Origin: Aquilaria yunnanensis
Taxonomy: Eukaryota; Streptophyta; Magnoliopsida; Malvales; Thymelaeaceae
Assembly: GCA_039654915.1 (NCBI GenBank)
Contig: CM077599.1
Location: 68,292,001 to 68,356,000 of the forward strand
Direction of reading: 5' to 3'
DNA: 64,000 nucleotides
Position numbers and translations under genes: made by a program. Positions 56,085-64,000 of this stretch are shown one piece after another; positions within the stretch are counted from its first letter, which is position 1; every line of letters begins with the position of its first letter. The notes under the pieces were generated by a model. The model ran no database searches. It was given only the letters and a program-made list of their open reading frames with translations, and had not been told where the DNA came from.

Positions 56085-58622
56085 ATGGCTTCAAACTTCA
56101 TCTCCTCAAAATTTATATCTACGATGCAAGAAGGGGAGGTCTACATCATTTCTAATTTTAGCGTCTTTAGAGTTGAAAGAGGATATAGACCAGTCACTAG
56201 CGAACACATTATTCGCTTCAACATGGGTACAAAGGTTATATTGGTTTCTGTTCCAGTCCAATCAGACGATATAAGTTCAAATTTATTCCTTTTCAGCAAA
56301 TTCAGTTGCATCATCCTGAGAATCTACATTTATGTGGTTTGTGTTTAAATAGTAAACATTTTCCATTTCAACTTTCAAAATACCTTACAAACTTATACTC
56401 TTTATCCTTTCATTACAGATGTCATTGGGAAGGTTATACAAATTAGTGATGTGTCTGAAACCCTATGATCTGATGGGTTAAACATCATCAAGCGTGTTAT
56501 AAAACTTGCTGATTTAAAGTAGCGTTTCACGACATAATAGATGCACTATGCTCCTATTCTTCCTTCTTACAATTGTTCTACATCATTCTTACATACCACA
56601 ACTATATTATAGGGGATCAACTATGGATATTACTTTTTGGGGAGATCATGAAAACTACCTTGACTATAACTCCTTTAAGAATGCATCTACAAATGTAATT
56701 CTAGTTGTTACGTCCACATTTGTGAAATTATTTGAAGGTATGCTACTTAATACACTATGGTTAGTGTTTCATTTTACCCATTTGCAAAGTTTAAAGGTAT
56801 TTAGTATTATTCTGTTTATGTAGGACAATATAATCTCTCATCAACATCTGGAACAAAGGTTTATGTCAATATTGACATCGATGAAGTACATCAATTCCTT
56901 CAGGTGTATAACACTCTTAACCCATTTCTTACATTTCATTCCTTTCTTCTCGTGCCTTACAGTACATAGTTTGTTATTTTATTTCTTTTTTAAAAACATT
57001 ATGCCCTTCGATTAGTCAAGTTATTGGAATGGATGTTGTGTGTGATTATGTCCTCACTCCAGCTGCACGGCGAACAGAGTTAAGGTTGCTATATGCACGC
57101 CGAAGGAGTATTGCAGAAATTAGCAAACTCTTGACCTGTGGCCTTTTACTGGTGACCTACTTTGTTTTTACTCCCTTACAGATTCCAGAATAGTAATTAT
57201 TCAAATCTTTTTCATACTGACAACTTAAATTTCTGTTTTAGTGCAACAATTGCACATGTTGTGTAACTATAATGCAACTTCTCACTAAAAGAGGATGGTG
57301 GTATTACGCATGTAAAAAAGGTTGCAAGAAAGTTGATCCCATTGGGTTAACTTTCTTTTGTCCCACATGCAACATTATCAATAGGACACCGCCAATGCGG
57401 TATACATTCATTTTCATTCCAAGTACAACCACTTTATTATGCCATGCATATTCTCCTTATAACATAAAAGTTAAAGATTTCCCATGACTAACTTTACAGG
57501 TACAAAGCAGTTGTTAGGGTAGTTGACCCTATTGGAAGTGCTTTATTTACCATGCTCAACTCTGTCACTTCCAAGTTTTTCAGTTCCTCTGCCGCATCTC
57601 TTCGTTCCCTCGAACAATTGGTCTTTTTCCTCTGTCATTTTTTCCATATTTGCTTTCAATTAATGTCACCACACCTACCAATTTCACCTATTCATTTAAC
57701 GCTAATACTAATCATTCTAAATATTTTTACTTCATATGTAGGAAAATGGTTTTGCCAAACTTCAGGCGGGATTTCAACAATCACTTAATCATGAGTTGAT
57801 TTTGGAGCTTGAGCTTAATTCCTTTAACTTTGAAAACCCTTCTTTACCATTGACTCTTAAAAAGTTTTTCCCAATAAATCACGAAGAAGAAGAGGTTGCA
57901 TTACGCCTAAAGCAACAAATTGTATGCTCATCTGTTTTACATTCTATATACTTTTGTTCTATTTCATTTTCAATTTGAAGTTCACCGTTGTTATCATAGA
58001 ACAGGTACCAACGCAATCACCACCCAATTATTCTCCCCTGTCCCTCATTCGCCAGCCCCACAGAGCTGCCACCTTTGTTCCCTCCATTCAGCTAATGCAT
58101 TGGTATCCTATTCTTCCTATTGCTGATACCTATGTCATTATTGTAACATTCATAGTTATCATCACACATTTTTCTTAATTCTAGTGAACCAAGTACTTTA
58201 AATTTTGCATTTGCTGAAGCATCGACCTTTAACATCTCATCGACCACTGAAGTCGAAATTGCTTCAACTCTGTAAGTGGTACACCAAACTAATGTTCCCT
58301 CACTCTTACAACAAATATTTCAATATTACTTCTGAATGTCAACCTTTTTACATATTGGATCTTCAAAAAAGTGCTCCGCCCTTTCCCCCTTCAAACTTAT
58401 GTCTTAATTTCACTTGCCACATTATTGCAGCACATGAATGGTAGCTACCATCCATGCTAACTTACTATTGCTCTTAATATACTAATATTGCATTTGTAAC
58501 CTCTATTTATCACCTCAACTAGTATGTTCCTAATCTACACTTTTACTTTTTCCCAGGGTCGAACTTCAGAGGAATGCGATGTTCTTTCAGAATTTCCGAA
58601 AATAAAGCCTCACCATATATGA
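56085..58622 (+). pseudogene. RPA70-like single-stranded DNA-binding protein gene of the Helitron, degraded
   Basis: Exon-like pieces: 56085 onward, MASNFISSKFISTMQEGEVY and IISNFSVFRVERGYRPVTSE (OB fold, DUF223-like); about 56419, DVIGKVIQISDVSE (second OB fold, stop TGA soon after); about 56615-56737, MDITFWGDHENYLDYNSF; 56824-56903, GQYNLSSTSGTKVYVNIDID; about 57023, VIGMDVVCDYVLTPAARRTE; 57241-57405, GWWYYACKKGCKKVDPIGLT and FFCPTC (zinc-ribbon-like C-terminal fold); 57500 onward, YKAVVRVVDPIGSALFTML; 57742-57920, ENGFAKLQAGFQQSLNHELI; then 58000-58620. Most joins are GT-AG and in phase. RPA-like genes accompany RepHel in plant Helitrons and would coat exposed single strands. The stop in the second OB fold and the damaged end of the first exon make it a pseudogene. 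Confidence 0.8.
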
Positions 58623-58741
58623 TTAAATTCTTACATTGCATACTTTGTGTTCCCATGCCAATTACATTTTCTTATTGCAAGATATTCTCCATTTTATTTT
58701 TTACCCATTAACGTCTATCTGTGTTTAATATGAGTTACTAT

Positions 58742-58770
58742 CCCATCCGTTTGACGGGTTATAAAACTAG
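58742..58770 (+). other. Helitron 3' hairpin and CTAG end
   Basis: CCCATC-CGTTT-GACGGG forms a 6-bp stem with one A/C mismatch (the ancestral CCCGTC would pair fully). It is followed by TTATAAAACTAG and then T. A short GC-rich hairpin roughly ten bases before CTRR is the classic Helitron terminator of rolling-circle transfer. Confidence 0.85.
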
Positions 58771-59089
58771 TTTGATAGTTTAAAGATTAAGGATGCAACA
58801 CTTCATAATTTGGGGATGGTTAGACAACATTAGTAATAGTTTAGAGACAACACGTGGCTTTTACCCTAGCTTTATAGGTGGGCAAACTTCTAAAACCCTC
58901 GACTCGGAATCACTATAACGATCCCGAACGAGCGCTCTCGTTTGGATCTCGGTAACTCGTCGACGTAACGAGCGGAGAGCGCCAAATCTGATCGAGTAGG
59001 TTCAGTTTTCGTCTTAATTTCTTCTCTCGGTTGTCTAATTTGTGGACTATCTACATGTATCTATCTTTCTGGGCTTGTTTCAGGTTTCA
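58771..59089 (+). promoter_or_regulatory. TIM10 proximal promoter and 5' UTR
   Basis: Only about 320 bp separate the Helitron end from the TIM10 ATG. A perfect G-box CACGTG lies at 58851-58856. A GC-richer stretch with CGAACGAGCGCTCTCG (58926-58941), partly palindromic, and AACTCGTCGACGTAACGAGC precedes the likely transcript leader. GTAG|GTTCAG near 59000 to CAG at 59083 could be a 5' UTR intron, with its acceptor seven bases before the ATG; this is speculative. Confidence 0.5.
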
Positions 59090-62000
59090 ATGGCTTCCAA
59101 CACTACTTCTGCGGCGGGCATCGACAAGGACCAGGTATGCTTTCCTCTTTTCCTTTTTTTTATGAAAGAAAGAACTTAAAGTTAATTTTTTAGTTGCTAA
59201 GCTAGATATGGGGCTTTACTTGTTCCCATGTTGGGGAGAGGGTTTTGTAACAGCATGTAGAATTTCATATTCCTGAGCCTATTAGTTGGGTCGGACGCAT
59301 TAAGAGTATGTTCTGTTCTGAACACCGAACTATGCCAAGGAACAGCAATTTGTCAAACCAAGTAAAACGTCACGTGAAGTGATTATTTTTGCTTAGGAAT
59401 TTTTTTGCAAGGTTCTGTGTTTAACTCTCTCATTTGGGTAGGCTTGAAGATTTTATTATCTGCTATGCAGGCATTTGGAATGGCGGAGATGGAGATGGAG
59501 TATAGGGTAGAACTATTTAACCGGTAAGCTCTTATTTATATATTCATTAGCATTAATGGAGAAATGAGATCGATCCTGTTGGCTGCTGGTTTTTAGGTGA
59601 GTCTGTGAATACTTTTGGGTGGAGGAAACAGATGAATATAGATAATGTTGCTGATTGTCTCAGAAGAGCATCTTTTTGCATCCATGAGAGCATTAATTCC
59701 ACTACTTTGCCAGAAAACGAACTATAAATTGATTCAGCTTTACATTTCATGTGGTTGTTCTTCCCTTACAAACCATATTTTTGTAACCCCATTTGCCAAA
59801 TTTCATGTCATTCATAGCACTGTGGTTTCTGTGAAGCTTATGGTTTCTTGCGGGTTAACCAATTGATCTTTAAGTGATTTTTGATTGGGATACACCACAA
59901 TCCATTTGTTCATTTTTTTATTTCTGCATCCCTTGTATTTATTAAAAATTGAGAATGATGGTAGACCTTTTCATGTACCATTGGTGATATCATCTTGAGT
60001 ATTGCGTCACAATTCTCATTGTTAATAGGCTTCTCAGTCCAGACTCTTCCTTCTTTGTACAGGCTTGCCCAGACTTGTTTCCAGAAATGTGTTGACAGAA
60101 GGTATGGGATTGAGAAATATTTTTTAATTCCGCTCTACCCCATGTCTAATAACCCACCTTTTTACGTGGAAAGGGGAATGAAAGTGGTAGAAAATTGATT
60201 AAGAAACAAAAGGAATGCTAGTTGCCCAGACTTCCTGCTTATTGCCGTCAACTGTTAAGCGTGCAGAGACATGCTAAGCAAATAAAAGCGCTTTTATTTT
60301 CCATATTTTTCTATTTCTTCCTTCAAATTATTTATCAAATACCAATGACATTTATGCTCATGCCTTTGTGCCTCTGCATAAATGGTGCTCACATGAACTC
60401 TTTTACCTTTTCTCTAGGTACAAGGAATCAGAGCTAAATATGGGAGAAAATAGCTGCATTGACCGATGTGTTTCCAAGTACTGGCAGGTGCGGTTTGGAT
60501 GTTTTTCATTTGTTGTTTTTAACTTCAGCACTCAGCTGGGGATTTTGGCCCAAGGAATGGTTTCAACTTGTTAAAAAAGTAATTTTTTCCTCAAAATTAA
60601 CTGTTAAAATAGTGTTATCTTCCAATTTTTTATAGATTGCATCTCCATACTGAGGTTTTTTTTTGTTATCTTCCAATTTTGTATAGACTGCATCTATATA
60701 CTGAGTTTTTTCTTTTTCTTTTTTTTTTTTTTTTTTTGTGAATAGACTTGTTAAACAAACTATTTACCTTTCTAAATTAATTGAATTCTCTTTCTATGTA
60801 TGATTCTTTATTCCAGGTCACCTGCCATTTAAGATATAAGGCCCACTGACAAGAGATACTAATTGAGTTTTAAATGAATATAATTCCATTTTTTCTTATA
60901 GTAAAAAAAAAAAACATGAGAACCATTGGGGCACCAACAATTGCTTTGGGTGAAGAAGTGATCTGCACTGTGGCTGGGGCTTGTGGTTTCTCTATCCTTA
61001 CTTTGTCGAAGCACCAACTCTGATGCTTGTGACATCTCTTTCTCATTGTCTCCTCCCCATCACGTGAAAGCACTGGCAACTTGTCCAGCAAAACGTGAAC
61101 AATGCCGAATCTGTGGATTGGGAGCTTTGTTTGACGAATTGCTGTTAATCTTTGTTTATCACAGAACAAAGAGTTAAATCAGCATAATTTGATGCATTAA
61201 TTGGCCACTTTTGAATCAAAGTAGAAAGGCCAATGCTAAGTTTGTTCAAGGAAGAAAATGAACATCAATTTATTTTTTTTCTCTTTTCAATTTCTCTCTT
61301 GTTCGCCATCTCAATTTGTTTGGCCATATGCTAGTGGGTTTATGAATACAGGGTCCTAGCAGTGATTGAGATGAGGGGTTTATGAATACGGGGTCCTAGC
61401 TGTGATTGAGATGAGGCTTTGCGGAAGGGTGACCACATTGTGGCTGGTGAGGAATGAGAGTGATTTCCGTGAAGCCATTGTAGAACATGTATACTTTGTG
61501 AGTGATTAGGATTTCTTTAGCTTATCTGGTTGCAGGAAACTTTGGTGTTAAATGCCCTCCTACTCTTCCACTCGTGGGGTCTAGGCCACTGGATTGTCCT
61601 CTGAAATTTTTGTAGATGGTGCTTGGCATGATCTGTCCAATCGACTCTTGACTGGAACAAGAGTAGTTTTATATGATCATTTTCTTTCGTTGTTTCTGAT
61701 TAGGGCTTCACTCGGGAATAGTGTCTAAAATTAGCATTAGAAGTTGAAATAAATTATCAACGGCTATGATAGCTTTTCTAAACCTCTAATGCAAAAAGCT
61801 ACCATTTGATAACTTTTCCAATTGAAACCTAGGAAGATGAGAATAAAATATAACTGGGAGGTAGACAATCAGGAGATGAGGGCGGAGAGGTAATAGGAAT
61901 CAATTCTGTTCAGGGAAATTTTTTGGAAGTGTTGACCCCCCCGCCCCCCCCAAAAAAAAAAAAAGAAAGAAAAGCTTCAACTACCATAGGTCGAAGGTGA

Positions 62001-62306
62001 TGGTGTAAAAAACTGCTTTGAAAAATGTAATCTGATTTAGTCTTCTCCGCTAAGTTGTTTGTGAAGGAAGTCTATTTTGAAAAAAGAAAAATGGACGGTA
62101 AACTCTTCAATACCATTGCACTTGACCGTGCATTCGACTCATACTGATTATTTAAATTAGGCCAGCCAATTAGATTTGCTGCTCTCTCTTTGTTGGAGAA
62201 TTCATTACTATATGATCTGATGCTTGCCTAACCGGAACTTCATATCTCCCAGGTGAATGGAATGATCGGCCAGATGCTGAGTGCCGGTGGTCGGCCTCCT
62301 ATGTGA
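59090..62306 (+). CDS. TIM10: Mitochondrial import inner membrane translocase subunit TIM10
   Basis: Small intermembrane-space chaperone that, with TIM9, escorts hydrophobic carrier precursors from the TOM complex to the inner-membrane TIM22 translocase. Five exons join in frame: 59090-59134, 59471-59523, 60063-60101, 60418-60487 and 62253-62306, giving 86 residues (family about 80-90). The twin CX3C motif is intact: C38-FQK-C42 and C59-IDR-C63 with a 16-residue loop; these form the two disulfides that stabilise the helix-loop-helix. Reading: MASNTTSAAGIDKDQ, then AEMEMEYRVELFNRLAQTC, YKESELNMGENSC, VSKYWQVNGMIGQML, ending GGRPPM. All introns are GT-AG; intron 4 is long (1765 bp). No presequence is expected, since import uses the disulfide relay. 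The start is the only in-frame ATG preceding this exon's conserved region. The upstream Helitron end lies close. Confidence 0.94.
60488..62252 (+). other. TIM10 intron 4
   Basis: T-rich intron with a repeated phrase (TTATCTTCCAATTTT(T/G)TATAGA(T/C)TGCATCT(C/A)(C/T)ATACTGA at 60616 and 60667) and T runs. 60897-61250 has protein-like character on the plus strand (GAPTIALGEEVICTVAGACG, later NLCLSQNKELN in another frame) with several stops, possibly an old retro-inserted fragment I cannot identify. A direct repeat GGGTTTATGAATAC(A/G)GGGTCCTAGC(A/T)GTGATTGAGATGAGG lies at about 61337 and 61377. Confidence 0.45.
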
Positions 62307-62928
62307 ATTATCTAATGCAGGGTGAGATGGTTGAGCAACTTGGTTTTGCATGTCCTCTTAGAGTTATGAACTGAGTAAAATACGAACCAGATATGTTGTT
62401 TGTATGAACAAAAAGCAATTTCGCAGTTGGTGTTTTTAGTGAAATAAAAGGATTGGCGGTCCTCTTTTCTGGGTTTTTGTGGCCGGGTGGGAGGAACCCA
62501 TGCACTAGTTTGTTGACTTCTTGGAAAATGGAACAACTTCCATGACTTAACAGCTCAACATCTTCGTTCATCTCACAACGTAGCTCGTTTTATTTTTTTA
62601 TTAAGTGTGTGGTTATCCTTTAATAGTACTTGGTCTTGTCCTCAAGGGCACTGTTAAGCGTATATTGTCCGTCTATACTTTTATCACACCGTTGATCATT
62701 GAACGACAGGTGCAATCAGTGTCTTCTTCCCTGGACGAAAAGGGTGTCGAAATTGCCTTCTTAAACTATGGATGTGTCGGGCTGAGTGTTACGTTGTCTT
62801 CTCTGTCTGCCAGTTATCGAAAAAGATCCTATGTGCCACGGTGTTCCAACTGTCTGTTGCATTCGCACGAATGAGATCAGTAATCATAGCAATAATTTCA
62901 GAAGACATTAGCATTTTTCTTAGAAGTG
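62307..62928 (+). other. TIM10 3' UTR and downstream DNA
   Basis: The 3' UTR starts at 62307. The 89-codon plus-strand frame 62605-62874 and the minus-strand frames near 62308-62571 have no recognisable domain and lie in transcript-end DNA. I see no second gene. Confidence 0.4.
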
Positions 62929-63830
62929 TTATCTTCTTGTTTTAGTTTCTTGTAGAATTTTGCAGTCTTTCTTGAAATGGCCTTTTTTTTTCACAGAAAG
63001 CAATATTTGTTCTTTTTTGTTAAAGACAGAATTTGTACTTGTTTCTTCATTGAATTTTCGCTTATTTTCAGACTTACTACCACCTTTTCTAGACTTCTTA
63101 GTACGAGACTTAATATTATTTACCTTAGACTCAACAAAAAATATTATTTTCATGCATATGAGTTTCCTTTTTAATTTTAATATGTTTTATCAATTGATTT
63201 ATGATGAAATCCTTAGAAGTGCGTAACAAATTTTTTTTTTTTTTTGTAATCACTCCAAATGGCGGGCAATTTTGCAACTACTGCAACCACTTGAAGTTGT
63301 TCTCACACTTCCACTCTTAAATCCTTGAGTCTAGACACTAAAACTTACAATTCATTAATTTGATCCATGATCGACTTATGATCTGGCATATGAAACTTGA
63401 GAAGTTTCATGCCAAGAAATCTGTCCATATCTTGTTTTTATGAAGCATACTTTATTTTTCTAAAGCAATCCTAATTTTTTGTGGGGATTGCATCGACTGG
63501 TATAAATCATACAATTGATCAAACAAGGTGTTTAAGATGAACCCTTTGCAGTGAATTTCGTCATCTTCATGTTTCCTGCATTGTGCTCTTATTTTATCAA
63601 TATCTTTGTAAAATGGTCAAGGAATAATAAGCATTGTTGGACTCATCAAATATGCAACACCCAATTCAATCAAGAAGATTGATATCTTATCCTTCCAGTG
63701 AGTGTAACTTGTATCATCAAACCAATCCAGTTTGATCATATTGGAATTTAAACACTTGTTGAAGACAGATACATACTCAGAAGTAGCAGTCTTCATTGTG
63801 AATAATTTCTTGGACCGTAACCATAATCAC
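62929..63830 (-). pseudogene. Ty1/copia gag remnant
   Basis: Read on the minus strand from about 63800: NMIKLDWFDDTSYTHWKDKI, then SIFLIELGVAYLM, AQCRKHEDDEIHCKGFILNT, LFDQLYDLYQSMQSPQKI and further decayed helices. This is the UBN2-type gag of plant copia elements (normally x-F-D-G-x-N-Y-x-x-W-K-x-x-M). Near 62985-63000 it reaches a zinc-knuckle relic, KKKGHFKKDCK, in which the leading C-x2-C cysteines are lost. Stops separate the pieces. The element continues neither as protease nor as RT in this window; the 5' LTR would lie to the right, beyond 63830 or outside. Confidence 0.7.
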
Positions 63831-64000
63831 ATAAAACTGCACACCATTTATTTTGGTGCAGATTGATTTATACAGTTTTGTGGGTTGACTAGGTTTAGTA
63901 CACAAACCTGGTTTTTTTATGAAGAAACAATCCTTGCTGATATTCCTAACATAAATGTTTCTTTTTGGACTCCACCATCTATATCTGTAAAGTTTACTTT
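63831..64000. other. Window edge, probable copia 5' leader
   Basis: Directly upstream (minus-strand sense) of the gag remnant. No LTR terminus (TG...CA) or PBS can be recognised before the window ends. Confidence 0.3.

Larger units (their letters stand above)
45299..58770 (+). mobile_element. Helitron (13.5 kb) with Rep-helicase, RPA-like gene and extra gene pieces
   Basis: The 5' end is A|TCTATTAATATATATGAAAGC (45299), fitting the 5'-TC rule and the AT-rich start of plant Helitrons. The 3' end is a hairpin (CCCATC...GACGGG) followed by an AT-rich spacer and CTAG at 58767-58770, then T: the CTRR|T rule. The implied insertion is between A and T without TSD. It encodes a rolling-circle Rep-helicase (50680-55666) and an RPA70-like gene (56085-58622), both plus strand, the standard content of plant Helitrons. 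The unusually long left part (45300-50680) holds protein-like segments not needed for transposition. All genes show disabling changes. Confidence 0.85.

Noticed and set aside
59645..60574. Several 64-73-codon plus-strand frames around TIM10 introns
   Set aside because: They cross the splice sites that give the conserved twin CX3C protein and have no domain of their own.
1..64000. CRISPR arrays, operons or phage-like systems
   Set aside because: The window has spliced plant genes and plant transposons. No spaced-repeat array is present, and the tandem repeats seen (330 bp, 50 bp, TC) lack the unit-spacer layout.
1..64000. tRNA, rRNA or microRNA genes
   Set aside because: No cloverleaf with A/B boxes or rRNA-like sequence was noticed. 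The MITE hairpins at 33525-33980 and 29491-29840 have transposon TSDs and are better explained as elements.

Overview
This is plant nuclear DNA, most likely from a woody eudicot. Two intron-containing host genes have plant-type splice sites: a plastid FtsH metalloprotease of the FTSH7/FTSH9 type (27371-32711, +) and the mitochondrial chaperone TIM10 (59090-62306, +). Almost all the rest is transposable-element DNA, much of it nested, with terminal repeats and target-site duplications (TSDs) that can be read directly. The species cannot be named from this window.

Region 1 (1-24466) is a nest. Its base is a decayed Ty3/gypsy element (integrase and an LTR promoter fragment). The 3' part of a hAT transposon inserted into it, and the hAT-gypsy join was then duplicated in tandem (about 280-2420 and 2440-4642). 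A GC-rich hAT-like element cut into copy 1 (1-279). An 8.7-kb LTR retrotransposon with 2.64-kb LTRs and no visible coding region (4643-13342, TSD GTGGT) split the integrase of copy 2. A 5'-truncated L1-type LINE with an RNase H domain follows (about 14830-20460). Then comes a hAT element complete at both ends (20609-24458, 8-bp TSD ATCCTACT) whose transposase on the minus strand is broken.

Region 2 (24467-36076) holds non-coding DNA, the FTSH gene (13 exons, 821 codons, no break) and two MITEs, one inside FTSH intron 4 and one downstream.

Region 3 (36086-45122) is a 9.0-kb Mutator-like element (MULE) with TIRs of about 190 bp and a perfect 9-bp TSD (TTTTCTTAA). It carries a broken MURA transposase (-) and a small, spliced, broken GRF-type zinc-finger gene (+). 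Two solo LTRs sit inside it, one within the other.

Region 4 (45299-58770) is a 13.5-kb Helitron with recognisable ends: 5' TC after A; 3' hairpin plus CTAG before T. It encodes a broken Rep-helicase, a degraded RPA70-like gene, and extra protein-like segments that may be captured host gene pieces, including an antisense piece resembling plant SPT2 chromatin protein. It ends about 320 bp before the TIM10 start codon.

Region 5 (58771-64000) holds TIM10 and, at the right edge, a decayed Ty1/copia gag on the minus strand. The host genes have no operon-like relation: one acts in plastid protein quality control and the other in mitochondrial protein import. The main story is layered transposition around two conserved genes.
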